From the NCBI GenBank assembly GCA_964291485.2, contig OZ220224.1, positions 1,922,001 through 1,986,000 of the forward strand: a stretch of DNA of 64,000 nt, given 5' to 3'. Positions 8,662-17,592 of the stretch are shown piece by piece. The DNA comes from Kistimonas sp964291485 (GTDB lineage: Bacteria; Pseudomonadota; Gammaproteobacteria; Pseudomonadales; Endozoicomonadaceae). The notes under the pieces are model-generated. The model was not told the DNA's origin, did not search any database, and was given only the letters and a program-made list of their open reading frames with translations. Positions within the stretch are counted from its first letter, which is position 1; every line of letters starts with the position of its first letter. The position numbers were made by a program, and so were the translations under genes.

Positions 8662-9591
8662 ATGAGTGAGTTCAGGATCAGTACCGGTCAGGTGTTTGAT
8701 AATATCCGGGATCGATTGCAGGAGACCACCGGGGATCTCAACCGAACGTGGGATCGCATTGCAGAGGGTACACGCTTATCGCAGCCGGCAGATGATCCCC
8801 TGACCGCGGTAAGACTGCAGGGTATTTCTCGCGAGCAGGTCGCCGACAGCCGTTACCTGGAAAACAGCGCCTCGCTAGATGCGCTGCTGGCACGTGAAGA
8901 CAACACCCTGACCGCTTATGGCGCTTTATTGCAACGCTGTCGTGAACTGGTCCTGCAGGCGGCAAATGGCGCCATGGATCCTATCAGCCTGCGAGCGATC
9001 GCTGGTGAAGTGCAGGGGCTGACGGATGGGGTGGCTTCTGTAATCAATTCACGGGGGCCGGATGGGCACTATCTGTTTGGTGGTTTCCGCGATGATCAGG
9101 CACCGGTACTGCAACAAACAGACGGCAGCTGGGTGGTTAACAATGATGACCCGGGCCAACGGCAGGTGACGATTGCCCAGGGATGGCAGGTGCTGGCGAA
9201 TGATACCGCAGTTGAACTGTGTTTCCGCATCGACGACGGCCAGGGCGGGACCTTTAACCTGCTGGATGCTCTGGGCAATCTCCATAACCTGTTGCTGGCG
9301 CCAGGTGACGATATTAATGAACAACTCAATCAATCACTGCAGACCGTTGATCAGGGGTTGAATCAGGTCTTCCGGGTACAGACGGAGGTTGGTACCCGGC
9401 AGCATATCATGGTCATCAGCAATGAATCCCTGGACCAGCGGCAGCTCTATGCCGAGCAGTTGGCCGGTGAATTAGGTGATCTGGATTATGCGGCCGCGAT
9501 GACACAACTGAACCGTGAGATGACCGCACTGGAAGCTACTCGAAAAAGCGTCGTGCAACTGGCGGGGTTGTCCCTGTTTGATTACCTGTAG
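8662..9591 (+). CDS. flgL: Flagellar hook-associated protein 3, FlgL
   Basis: This 309-aa flagellin-like junction protein begins with FRISTGQVFDNIRDRLQETT and has the FlgL motif GTRLSQPADDPLTAVRLQGI and the marker GPDGHYLFGGFRDDQAPV. Its C-terminal helix is LDYAAAMTQLNREMTALEAT. FlgL sits distal to FlgK and nucleates the filament with the cap. The ribosome site is GAGAGG. It ends the flg block, and a 123-bp gap separates it from flagellin. Confidence 0.95.
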   Translation: MSEFRISTGQVFDNIRDRLQETTGDLNRTWDRIAEGTRLSQPADDPLTAVRLQGISREQVADSRYLENSASLDALLAREDNTLTAYGALLQRCRELVLQAANGAMDPISLRAIAGEVQGLTDGVASVINSRGPDGHYLFGGFRDDQAPVLQQTDGSWVVNNDDPGQRQVTIAQGWQVLANDTAVELCFRIDDGQGGTFNLLDALGNLHNLLLAPGDDINEQLNQSLQTVDQGLNQVFRVQTEVGTRQHIMVISNESLDQRQLYAEQLAGELGDLDYAAAMTQLNREMTALEATRKSVVQLAGLSLFDYL

Positions 9592-9650
9592 TTGTACAGG
9601 GAATGGTTGTCGTTTATTACATCAATGCATTGCTATAGAAAAAAACAGTA

Positions 9651-9693
9651 TTTAAGCACCTGTTGATGTGCGTCGAGTTTAAGGGCACCTGTT
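9651..9693 (+). promoter_or_regulatory. Direct repeat upstream of flagellin
   Basis: TTTAAGCACCTGTT (9651-9664) recurs as TTTAAGGGCACCTGTT (9678-9693), 27 bases apart start to start and ending about 20 bases before the flagellin ATG. The spacing and position suggest a binding site for an activator or part of a flagellin promoter. No match to the sigma-28 consensus (TAAA-N15-GCCGATAA) could be made with correct spacing. Confidence 0.3.
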
Positions 9694-9714
9694 ACTGATA
9701 CCGGAGCTAACACC

Positions 9715-12369
9715 ATGTCGCTGAGTATCATCACCAACTCACCTTCCCTGACAGCCCAGCAAAGTCTGGAACGTGCCCAGAACGGGCTCGAAGCGTCAAT
9801 GAAGAAACTGTCGACCGGTTACAAGATTAACAGTGCCAAGGATGATGCTGCAGGTCTCCAGATCAGTAACCGGATGACATCCCAGGTCAATGGGTTATCC
9901 GTGGCGATTCGCAATGCCAATGATGGGATTTCCGTGAGCCAGACCGCAGAAGGGGCGATGGCGGAAACCACCTCCATTTTGCATCGTATCCGCGATCTCT
10001 CACTCCAGTCTGCTAACGCCAGTAACGATGCCCAAGACCGTATTGCGCTTCAGCGAGAGGTATCTCAACTGCAGTCCGAGATTGACCGGATAGCAGAGAC
10101 AACCACCTTTAACAGCCTCAAAGTTTTGGATGGTTCCTATACCAACAAGAATTTTCAGGTGGGTGCCAATGCCTATGAAACCATTGCCGTTACCATCGGT
10201 GATATGAGCGCTTCCGTGATCGGTGGCGTGGACAAGACCCTTGATGTTATTACGTCCGGTTCGGAATTTGGCACGGTAACCCGCGGAGGGGACGGCCAGT
10301 TAAGCACCACGGGTACGCTGGATATCGCTACCCGTCAGGGGAAGGCTGCCATTGAGATAGAAGCCAATGATTCGGCTCGTACCATTGCTTCCAAGATTAA
10401 CGCAGAGCGAAAGGCGACGGGAGTGACTGCGACGGCTAGCACGGAAGTAGCACTGGATGGTTTTACTGCATTTGATGTCACAATAAATGGCGTTTCCTTT
10501 ACCGGCGTCGCTGATCTGGCTGCACTTGAAACCAAAGTAAACAGTGATGCAACGTTAAAGGCAATGGGAATCACAGCCAGTGATTCCGGGAAGAAATTAA
10601 CGTCGGCCAATGGCGACACGATAACTTTCGCAGATGTTTCTGCAGGTGGAATATTTGGTGGAAAAACACTGGCTGCGAAAGAGTCCGCCTACGCCATGGG
10701 CACCTATATTATGAGCGCAGAAGATCCGATTACCCTTTCCGGCACGGCGGCAACGGGATCCAATGTGGCTGGTGGCGTAATGGGGACGATAGCATCCAAC
10801 GGTACTCAATTTGGTAAAGTTGCTGCTGCTGCAGCTGATGCACCAACTACAGGCATTGGCGCAGTAGTCGGTGATGTTGACATAACAGGGCCAGTTGGTA
10901 CTGCTAGCATTTCAATCACAGCTGATGATTCTGCCGCAGAAGTCGCTGTAAAAGTGAATGCCAAAACAACAGAAACGGGTGTTAGTGCAACCGCCAAAAC
11001 TGAGGTGGAAATTTCTGGTCTAACACTGACCGGAGCGGAAACTGCGACAATTAAAGTTAATGGAACTGTGACCGGAGCGGGTGCATCCAACCTGGATGAA
11101 TTAGCTACCGAAATTAATAAATTAAACCTGAGTAATGTAACTGCTACCTATGATGGTACAAGTAAATTAACCCTGACAGATTCAACAGGGGCAAATATAG
11201 AACTTGCGGATTTCGTTTCTTCTGCTGGTGGTGCAGCGGCATTACAAGTGGGTGGTGTATCTCTGTCAGGAGCAACGGGTAGCACAACTGACTCAACAAC
11301 AGTAGTCGGCACATTTGAACTACAGGCTAATGGCGATATTTCACTGGCTGAAACAGGTGGTGGAACCGCTGGAGGTTTAGCTAATTTTGCAGGGGCAACC
11401 TCAACCAATACCCCCGATAGTAAGAGTTTTACATCCGGCTCTGATTTCGGTATCTGTCAATCGGGCTTGCCCATTGCATCTCGGACACTGACAGGGATCG
11501 GAAGCATGATCATCAAGGGGCCGACGGGTAGTGATTCAGTCACCATCGGTGTCACTGACAGCGCGGCTTCCATTACCGAAAACATCAACAATAGAAGCGG
11601 TACTACCGGTGTCGTTGCAAAGGCCTTTACAGAAGCCAATATTACGGACATTAACATCGGTTCTGGCAAGAATGGTATCGCACCGACCGAAATGTCCGTC
11701 ACCATCAACGGTGTTGAGATGACGATGACCGATCCCAGGCAATTTTCGGATATGGTCAACACTAACCCACGGTTGCAACATGCAGGTATCAGCAGCCGTC
11801 TCAATGATGATGGCTCTGTAACTCTGCGCTCTGATACCGGGCTGGATATTGAAATCAGCGACTTCCGAGCGGATGTGTCTAACGACGAAAGTGTTAAGGT
11901 CAACGGAATGCTGCTTGATGCCAGCCATAATAGTGCGGTGGTCGCTGGCGCCTTCGAGTTGCAGTCTGATGGCCCGATTACGCTGAGTGGGCCTGCTGTC
12001 GATGGGGGATCGACGAATATGGCCACTAGTCGCTCGCAAGTTGAAACCCGTAACCTCCATGTCAGCGATATTGACATTACTACAGAGGCTGGCGCGCAGC
12101 AGGCTGTGGCTATTATCGATGATGCTATCGCTGATATTGACTCTCAACGCGGTACTTTGGGCGCCGTTCAGAACCGGCTTGAACACACCATCTTCAATCT
12201 GCAAAGCATCCGGGAAAATGTCACCAACTCCCGCAGCCGTATAAAAGACACCGACTATGCGGCGGAAATGGCAGAAATGACCAAGCAGCAAATCCTCAAG
12301 CAGGCAAGTATTGCCAACCTGGCCCAGGCCAATGAAATGGCCCGGGATGTCTTGATGCTGATCCGTTAA
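9715..12369 (+). CDS. fliC: Flagellin, long form with Flagellin_IN-like repeats
   Basis: At 884 aa this is far longer than usual flagellins (270-500 aa). The D0/D1 ends are classical: N-terminal LSTGYKINSAKDDAAGLQIS and C-terminal RSRIKDTDYAAEMAEMTKQQ, then ILKQASIANLAQAN. The surface-exposed middle has three spaced repeats of the Flagellin_IN type: about residues 200-245 (GTLDIATRQGKAAIEIEAND), 385-430 (GDVDITGPVGTASISITADD) and 600-640 (GSMIIKGPTGSDSVTIGVTD), joined by Thr/Ala/Gly/Ser-rich linkers. Base composition is lower in G+C between about 10.8 and 11.4 kb than in the flanks. The ribosome site is CGGAG. By position it corresponds to lafA of lateral flagellar loci. Confidence 0.95.
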   Translation: MSLSIITNSPSLTAQQSLERAQNGLEASMKKLSTGYKINSAKDDAAGLQISNRMTSQVNGLSVAIRNANDGISVSQTAEGAMAETTSILHRIRDLSLQSANASNDAQDRIALQREVSQLQSEIDRIAETTTFNSLKVLDGSYTNKNFQVGANAYETIAVTIGDMSASVIGGVDKTLDVITSGSEFGTVTRGGDGQLSTTGTLDIATRQGKAAIEIEANDSARTIASKINAERKATGVTATASTEVALDGFTAFDVTINGVSFTGVADLAALETKVNSDATLKAMGITASDSGKKLTSANGDTITFADVSAGGIFGGKTLAAKESAYAMGTYIMSAEDPITLSGTAATGSNVAGGVMGTIASNGTQFGKVAAAAADAPTTGIGAVVGDVDITGPVGTASISITADDSAAEVAVKVNAKTTETGVSATAKTEVEISGLTLTGAETATIKVNGTVTGAGASNLDELATEINKLNLSNVTATYDGTSKLTLTDSTGANIELADFVSSAGGAAALQVGGVSLSGATGSTTDSTTVVGTFELQANGDISLAETGGGTAGGLANFAGATSTNTPDSKSFTSGSDFGICQSGLPIASRTLTGIGSMIIKGPTGSDSVTIGVTDSAASITENINNRSGTTGVVAKAFTEANITDINIGSGKNGIAPTEMSVTINGVEMTMTDPRQFSDMVNTNPRLQHAGISSRLNDDGSVTLRSDTGLDIEISDFRADVSNDESVKVNGMLLDASHNSAVVAGAFELQSDGPITLSGPAVDGGSTNMATSRSQVETRNLHVSDIDITTEAGAQQAVAIIDDAIADIDSQRGTLGAVQNRLEHTIFNLQSIRENVTNSRSRIKDTDYAAEMAEMTKQQILKQASIANLAQANEMARDVLMLIR

Positions 12370-12385
12370 GTGAATGACAACCGGT

Positions 12386-12417
12386 CGCGTAGCATGAGGA
12401 CATTATCATGTTACGCG
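12386..12417 (+). terminator. Hairpin between flagellin and fliD
   Basis: CGCGTAGCATGA (12386-12397) pairs with TCATGTTACGCG (12406-12417) across an 8-base loop: 12 pairs including one G-U. It begins 17 bases after the flagellin stop and has no T run. It probably ends or attenuates most flagellin transcripts, or protects their 3' end, which would keep the cap gene at low level. Confidence 0.55.
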
Positions 12418-12545
12418 TCATGCCGGTCAGGGCGTTGTATCGGATAAGCCGGATAGTGGCAGACCGACGACAGTTCAGGGACAATCTGTCTCAATTGCGC
12501 CCACCCCCACCGTACAATGCCCGAAAGCGCACACAGGCTATGCCA

Positions 12546-13880
12546 ATGAACGCTCCTACCTTGAATATCAACAGCACAGGCATGGATGTCCAGGCAATGG
12601 TGAAGGCCATTACCCAGGCTGAAATTGCGCCCAAGCAGGCGCAGATTGAGCGTCGGGAAAAAGCGGCGGAAGTCGAACTCACGGGACTGGGGAAATTGTT
12701 GTCAGTCGCCAATCCCTTGCAGCAACAGGCGTCCGTGCTGTCACTGGAACCAACCTGGCAAACCTGGCAGGGGAATAGTGCTGAAAACGACCGTGTACGG
12801 GTGTCGGTAACCGGTAAGCCGAATGCTGGTGGTGCCCATGAGATTGTTGTTCATGAGCTGGCCGCACGGGAAAAGTTACTGGCCGGCCCTTTTTCCCCGG
12901 TATTCCGTCCCGGTGAAGGTTCCCTGGAAATCAGTGTTTCCGGTGGCACGTTTAAAGTGGATATCCAAGCTGACATGACCCTGCAGGCCATTGCTGCTGC
13001 GGTCAATACCGTGGCCCGTCAATACGGTGCACGCATGGATGTCTTAAAAGACGTCAGTGGTGAACAGCTGTTGTTGAGTGCAATAGAGCCGGGTGCAGAT
13101 AAAGCGATCCAGATGACCGGTCAGGGGAGCGGGGTGGTTCTGGCGGAGTCTTTCCGGGTTGTAGAGCCCGGGCGTGATGCACGCTTCTCACTGGATGGCG
13201 TTGAACTGGTCAGCCATGACAACCGGGTTGAGGATGTCATACCGGGTATCACTCTGGATCTGCTTCACTCGGATTCCGGGCATCCCGTGTGGGTCTCTGT
13301 ATCGTCAAACTATCAGCCTGTTATTGAACAAGTGTCTTTGTTTGTTGATACATGCAATGCACTGGTAGAGGCGGCGCGACCGGGACTCCATGATAACCGT
13401 GCCGATCGGTTGGAAGCCCGCATGGCCAGTGATTTGCTGAACCAGATGCGTACAGTGCTACGGCAGACAGTGGCTGAGAGTAGTGTCCACTCCCTGGTGG
13501 AACTGGGCATTGAAACCCAGCGTGATGGTACGCTGTGGCTGGATGAATCCAGGCTGGTCAGCGCATTGGAGCAACAGGGGGCTGAGGTGAAAGCCTTTAT
13601 GACAGGCCGTGATGGCATGATGTCAGCTGTCAGCAAAGTGATGACCCGGTGGGCCGGGCCATCGGGTGTACTGGGCACTCGCGTCAACACGCTGTCCCAT
13701 AATCTTGATCAGGTGGCCATGGAGCGTGAACAGTTGTCACTGTATGAGCAAGTGATTCAGGATCGCACCCAACGGCAATTCTTTGAGATGGATCGTCAAA
13801 TAGCACGCTTCAAGGCGGTAGGCGAGCGCCTTGATCTGCTGACCAGCCAACTTCTTAATGTGCAGAAAGGGAAACGGTAA
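12546..13880 (+). CDS. fliD: Flagellar filament cap protein FliD (HAP2)
   Basis: From the chosen start the product is 444 aa. It begins with the FliD signature NINSTGMDVQAMVKAITQAE, then IAPKQAQIERREKAAEVELT, and ends with FFEMDRQIARFKAVGERLDL. FliD caps the filament and folds arriving flagellin. The frame is open up to 12408, where a GAGGA-like element lies in the loop of the preceding hairpin. The residues added by that start are basic and Pro-rich and unlike FliD, so I favour 12546 (or 12540). The stop overlaps fliS by one base. Confidence 0.92.
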   Translation: MNAPTLNINSTGMDVQAMVKAITQAEIAPKQAQIERREKAAEVELTGLGKLLSVANPLQQQASVLSLEPTWQTWQGNSAENDRVRVSVTGKPNAGGAHEIVVHELAAREKLLAGPFSPVFRPGEGSLEISVSGGTFKVDIQADMTLQAIAAAVNTVARQYGARMDVLKDVSGEQLLLSAIEPGADKAIQMTGQGSGVVLAESFRVVEPGRDARFSLDGVELVSHDNRVEDVIPGITLDLLHSDSGHPVWVSVSSNYQPVIEQVSLFVDTCNALVEAARPGLHDNRADRLEARMASDLLNQMRTVLRQTVAESSVHSLVELGIETQRDGTLWLDESRLVSALEQQGAEVKAFMTGRDGMMSAVSKVMTRWAGPSGVLGTRVNTLSHNLDQVAMEREQLSLYEQVIQDRTQRQFFEMDRQIARFKAVGERLDLLTSQLLNVQKGKR

Positions 13881-14272
13881 TGGCGTATTCCATGGGTAGT
13901 CATAGCAAACCGTCAGCCGAGGGCTACGGCAATACCCTGCGTAACCGCTCGGTGGCCGCCAATCAGGGTGAACGCCTGGTGTTGGTGTATACGACATTGT
14001 TAAACCAGCTGATGCAGGCCCAGGGGTATATGGAGCGACAGATGTGGGCGGCCAAGGGGGAAACAGTGGGGCGTTGCCTGGATATTTTTACCTGCCTGCA
14101 GTCGTCGCTTAATCATGACAGAGGCGGCGCTATCGCCGGTAACCTGGATGAATTGTATCGCTATTGCATGCTTCGGCTACTGCAGGCCAGCCGGGCGAAT
14201 GAACCGGCCATCATTGCAGAAATCGTCAATCTGGTGAAAACGCTAAAATCCGCGTGGGATGAAATAGTCTAA
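13880..14272 (+). CDS. fliS: Flagellar export chaperone FliS
   Basis: The 130-aa all-helical product has the FliS pattern: Y...N.....V..A..GERLVLVYTTLLNQLMQA near residues 30-50, a LDIFTCLQSSLNHDRGG stretch, then IAGNLDELYRYCMLRLLQAS. FliS binds the C-terminus of flagellin and prevents early polymerisation before export. It is coupled to fliD by a one-base overlap. Confidence 0.9.
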   Translation: MAYSMGSHSKPSAEGYGNTLRNRSVAANQGERLVLVYTTLLNQLMQAQGYMERQMWAAKGETVGRCLDIFTCLQSSLNHDRGGAIAGNLDELYRYCMLRLLQASRANEPAIIAEIVNLVKTLKSAWDEIV

Positions 14273-14341
14273 TATTGCCCAAGGCGATACCGCCGGGCCG
14301 GATGGCTCATCTCCCTTAACAGCGTTTGCAGTTGCCTGTGT

Positions 14342-15529
14342 ATGTTGACTCTTTTATCTCCTGCCGGTTTGACCTCGCTTGCGATGGACTCAGCAGAATA
14401 TGAGGCTGCTGACGGCGTGTGCGGTGTTACAGATGATTGTCTGACGTCGGATGATGCGTTGTCCTTATCAAAGGGAATGCCTGCATTTTCATCTTTATTA
14501 CAGGTTGCCATTGATACTGACAGTAATGATTCGCAGGCGACTGAGACCTTGGCAGCGCCAATAGATGACGACCAGCCACCGGCGCCGAATGAGACGCTGT
14601 CTGAAATAGAATCAAAGGGTGATTCGGATCGAGTTACAGCAGGTTCTGACTTATTTCATCAAAGTCACGAATCTGTTGCGATACTGGCGTCTGTCATTTA
14701 TCAGGCTGATCCAGAAAATGTGGAACTATCGATACAGGCCGTCAGCAAGGAAGGTACATCAGGCACCCTGAGTCGTTTTGTGCCCGATGCATCGTTCAAT
14801 CGGCAACCGGCGCCATCTATGCCTCCACAGAATGCTGCCTCCCAGCGTGATCCAGTGAGCGAGCAGAAACCCTGCCACCTGGAAACTGTCGCAAATATTG
14901 AACCCCTCGAACGTGAGCATTTCCTGTCGGATGCTGCCAATGTCACAGTGACAGCGTTTGACAGTGATGGTTATTCAAATACCGCTGTGTTGCCAACCAT
15001 GAATCAGGCGCGTGGTATGGTTCAATCACCCCCGACTCCTATGGTGTCAGTGTCAGTCCTTTCGACTGAAGAAACAACGTTTTCATTGGTGCCGGTTTCT
15101 CCCACCCCCGCTGACCCTGCAGTGACATTCTTGAAGGCTGATAGCAACCATCTCCAGCTGGGCGTTGAACCACCGGGTATGGGGCATCTGACGATTGTTG
15201 TGCAAAAACAGGATCAGGCGCTGTCGGTACAACTCATGACTGAAACGGCAACGGACCACCATCTTCTCTCCGCACATGGCGATAGCGTCAGGCTGATGCT
15301 GGAAAATCCTGCGTGGGGGGAAGGGCGGTTGCCACCGGGCAGTGTGGCGGTCAACGTGGAAAAATCAGCGTGGTCAGGAGCCGGGCTTGCCGGCAATGAA
15401 GAGTCCTCTGGCCGAGACCCTCAGGGCTTGTCACAAGAGGCTTCGAGGAACGACAGTATCGGCAATGGACCGTTATCGTCAGTTCAGATTATGCAGGTTT
15501 CCAGTCAGTTGGTGGATTTGTTTGCCTGA
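14342..15529 (+). CDS. fliK: Flagellar hook-length control protein FliK-like
   Basis: The 395-aa product is poorly conserved and Ser/Thr/Pro/Asp-rich over its first 270 residues, as expected for the exported ruler part of FliK. Residues about 275-345 fit the C-terminal Flg_hook substrate-specificity domain: LQLGVEPPGMGHLTIVVQKQ, then QALSVQLMTETATDHHLLSA, then SVRLMLE. The position between fliS and fliL is where lateral loci carry lafE (FliK). Start uncertain: the ATG at 14342 lacks a clear ribosome site. Confidence 0.7.
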   Translation: MLTLLSPAGLTSLAMDSAEYEAADGVCGVTDDCLTSDDALSLSKGMPAFSSLLQVAIDTDSNDSQATETLAAPIDDDQPPAPNETLSEIESKGDSDRVTAGSDLFHQSHESVAILASVIYQADPENVELSIQAVSKEGTSGTLSRFVPDASFNRQPAPSMPPQNAASQRDPVSEQKPCHLETVANIEPLEREHFLSDAANVTVTAFDSDGYSNTAVLPTMNQARGMVQSPPTPMVSVSVLSTEETTFSLVPVSPTPADPAVTFLKADSNHLQLGVEPPGMGHLTIVVQKQDQALSVQLMTETATDHHLLSAHGDSVRLMLENPAWGEGRLPPGSVAVNVEKSAWSGAGLAGNEESSGRDPQGLSQEASRNDSIGNGPLSSVQIMQVSSQLVDLFA

Positions 15530-15562
15530 TGTTCAACCGCCGGCATAGAGTGGTTCAAGCGT

Positions 15563-16000
15563 ATGAAAGGTAAATGGGTTCTGGGTGTTGTTGCGATTAT
15601 TGCACTGCTGTCTGCTGGTGGCGCAGCGATGTTTTTTATGCCGGAAGATGAAAAACAGGCAGACGCGTCAACTCAGTCCATCCTGCCTTACTTTGTCACG
15701 CTCAATAATATTGTGGTGAACCTGCGCAGCCAGGAACAGGAGATTCACTACCTTCAGCTTGAGGTGGCTATTCAGGTGGCCAGCAAGAAATACCAGGAAG
15801 AACTGGCGCAATATCAACCGGTGTTGCGCGATGCCCTCAGTGATTATTTTTCCACCCAGTACTATGAAACCATGGATGATCCCGGTCAGCGGGAAGTCCT
15901 GCGTAAAGGCGCCCTTGAACGGATTCGCGAGGTGGCGAAAGCGCACCTTCATCGCCAGCGGGTGGATGACCTGTTTCTGACCAGTATGGTCATTCAGTAA
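15563..16000 (+). CDS. fliL: Flagellar basal-body-associated protein FliL
   Basis: The 145-aa product has one N-terminal transmembrane helix (residues 5-26) and a periplasmic FliL domain: YFVTLNNIVVNLRSQEQEIH, then YLQLEVAIQVASKKYQEEL, then RDALSDYFSTQYYETM. FliL rings the stator units and raises torque. The stop codon directly abuts the fliA ATG. Confidence 0.9.
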   Translation: MKGKWVLGVVAIIALLSAGGAAMFFMPEDEKQADASTQSILPYFVTLNNIVVNLRSQEQEIHYLQLEVAIQVASKKYQEELAQYQPVLRDALSDYFSTQYYETMDDPGQREVLRKGALERIREVAKAHLHRQRVDDLFLTSMVIQ

Positions 16001-16714
16001 ATGAACGGTACGCTGCCACAGTCGCCATTACGTTATCAGACGACGCAGTTGTCGGGTACACGGCATGCGCACCCGATTACCCGGTGGTTGCCGGCGGTCA
16101 AACGACAGGCGCGTTATGTCTCTGACCGGCTGCAGGCGGATGACATGATAGATGACCTGGTTCAGGCCGGACTGTCCGGCCTGCTGGAAGCACTTCAGCG
16201 TTACCGACCCGATGCTGGTGCTGTCTTTTGGACATTCGCACTACCGCGTATCCGGGGGGCGATGATTGATGAAGTCCGTCGTCAGGACTGGCGCCCCCGG
16301 GGGATTGGGAAAATGGCCGGCAACATCAGCCAGGTGATAGTCCGGTTGGAGCAGTCTCTCGGACGCCTGCCCGTAGAGCGGGAGATTGCCCAGGCCATGG
16401 GTATGTCACTGACCGATTACCAGCATTGCCTCAATGATATCCACATGGGCCAGTTGGAGGTTTTACCCCCGGAAACTGATGAGCCAGCAGGTGATGCTGG
16501 CTGCGAAAGCGCTGTGTCACGCCGGGAAACGGAGGCGCAGGTGACGGCAGCGGTTGGTCAATTGGCGGTCAGGGAACGACAACTGTTGTCAATGTATTAC
16601 GGCCAGGAGCTGACCATGCAGGAAATTGCCTCCGGTCTTGGGATCACTGAGGCTAGGGTCAGCCAGATCCATAAACAGTGCCTGTTGAAATTGCGAATCC
16701 TGTTGAACCCGTAG
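16001..16714 (+). CDS. fliA: Flagellar sigma factor FliA (sigma-28, LafS type)
   Basis: The 237-aa sigma-70-family protein has region 2 (DDLVQAGLSGLLEALQRYRP, then FWTFALPRIRGAMIDEVRRQ, then DWRPR, the FliA hallmark), region 3 (LGRLPVEREIAQAMGMSLTD) and region 4 (YYGQELTMQEIASGLGITEA, then RVSQIHKQCLLKLR). It directs late flagellar promoters. Its place between fliL and motA within the flagellin operon is characteristic of lateral flagellar loci and implies a dedicated regulon. Confidence 0.92.
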   Translation: MNGTLPQSPLRYQTTQLSGTRHAHPITRWLPAVKRQARYVSDRLQADDMIDDLVQAGLSGLLEALQRYRPDAGAVFWTFALPRIRGAMIDEVRRQDWRPRGIGKMAGNISQVIVRLEQSLGRLPVEREIAQAMGMSLTDYQHCLNDIHMGQLEVLPPETDEPAGDAGCESAVSRRETEAQVTAAVGQLAVRERQLLSMYYGQELTMQEIASGLGITEARVSQIHKQCLLKLRILLNP

Positions 16715-16725
16715 GAGGATGCATC

Positions 16726-17586
16726 ATGTTAAGACTGGCGGGCTTCCTGATACTGATTCTCAGCGTCTTCGGCGGTTTTACCATGGCCAACGGCAAGCTG
16801 ATGGCATTATGGCAGCCGGCAGAGATTGTCATCATTGTGGGTGCTGCCGTTGGTGCTTTCATGGTGGCCAACCCATCTTCAGTTCAGAAACTGGTCGCAA
16901 CCCATTTGCACTATGTCATTGTCAAGCAAGCCGGTTTTGAAAAAGATTTTTTTATGGAGTTGTTGAAACTTGAATACCAGTTGTTTGACCTGCTCAGAAC
17001 CAAGGGAGCGGCAGGAATAGAGGATCACATTGAAGCGCCTGAAAGTAGCGATATCTTCACGGCCTTTCCCCGTATTATCGGCCATAAACGACTGTTGAAT
17101 TTCATTACTGATAACCTGCGTATCACGGGCATGACGAACATTACCCCACATGAACTTGAGGGGTTGCTGGAGCAGGAGATCCATACGCTAGAGGAAGACC
17201 TCAGGCGGCCGGGCAGTGCGCTGCAGTCCATTGCAGATGCCTGCCCGGGATTCGGTATTGTGGCGGCGGTGATGGGAATTGTGATCACCATGCAGTCTAT
17301 GGATGGCCCTATTGGCGAGATCGGTGCTCATGTGGCAGCAGCGCTTGTAGGTACGTTCCTGGGTATCCTGCTTTGTTACGGTATTGTGGGACCACTGGCC
17401 AGTGCCGTCAGCTATACCGCGCAGAATGAATGCCTGGCTTTTGACTGTGTCAAGTCAGCGCTGGTGTCCTGCCAGTTGGGGCGTCCGCCGATTCTGGCCG
17501 TCGATGCTGGACGACGGGTGCTCTACGATGAACTACGGCCGACGTTCCTCGAGCTGGAAAAATGGCTGAGAGGGGGCGGGGAGTAA
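16726..17586 (+). CDS. motA: Flagellar motor stator protein MotA (LafT type)
   Basis: The 286-aa product starts MLRLAGFLILILSVFGGFTM after a strong GGAGG ribosome site (about 16714-16718). The frame is open upstream, but earlier starts lie within fliA. Four transmembrane segments are visible at about residues 2-20, 28-48, 170-190 and 202-222. The MotA signature PGFGIVAAVMGIVITMQSMD lies in the third. With MotB it forms the ion channel that drives rotation; the close MotA/MotB resemblance to proton types suggests H+. Confidence 0.94.
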   Translation: MLRLAGFLILILSVFGGFTMANGKLMALWQPAEIVIIVGAAVGAFMVANPSSVQKLVATHLHYVIVKQAGFEKDFFMELLKLEYQLFDLLRTKGAAGIEDHIEAPESSDIFTAFPRIIGHKRLLNFITDNLRITGMTNITPHELEGLLEQEIHTLEEDLRRPGSALQSIADACPGFGIVAAVMGIVITMQSMDGPIGEIGAHVAAALVGTFLGILLCYGIVGPLASAVSYTAQNECLAFDCVKSALVSCQLGRPPILAVDAGRRVLYDELRPTFLELEKWLRGGGE

Positions 17587-17592
17587 AATGCA

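Noticed and set aside
9592..9714. Canonical sigma-28 promoter for flagellin
   Set aside because: ACTGATAC resembles the -10 box but no TAAA box lies at the required distance.
11457..12291. Minus-strand frames of 206 and 251 aa under flagellin
   Set aside because: Flagellin on the plus strand is complete and conserved at both ends here; the antisense frames match nothing.
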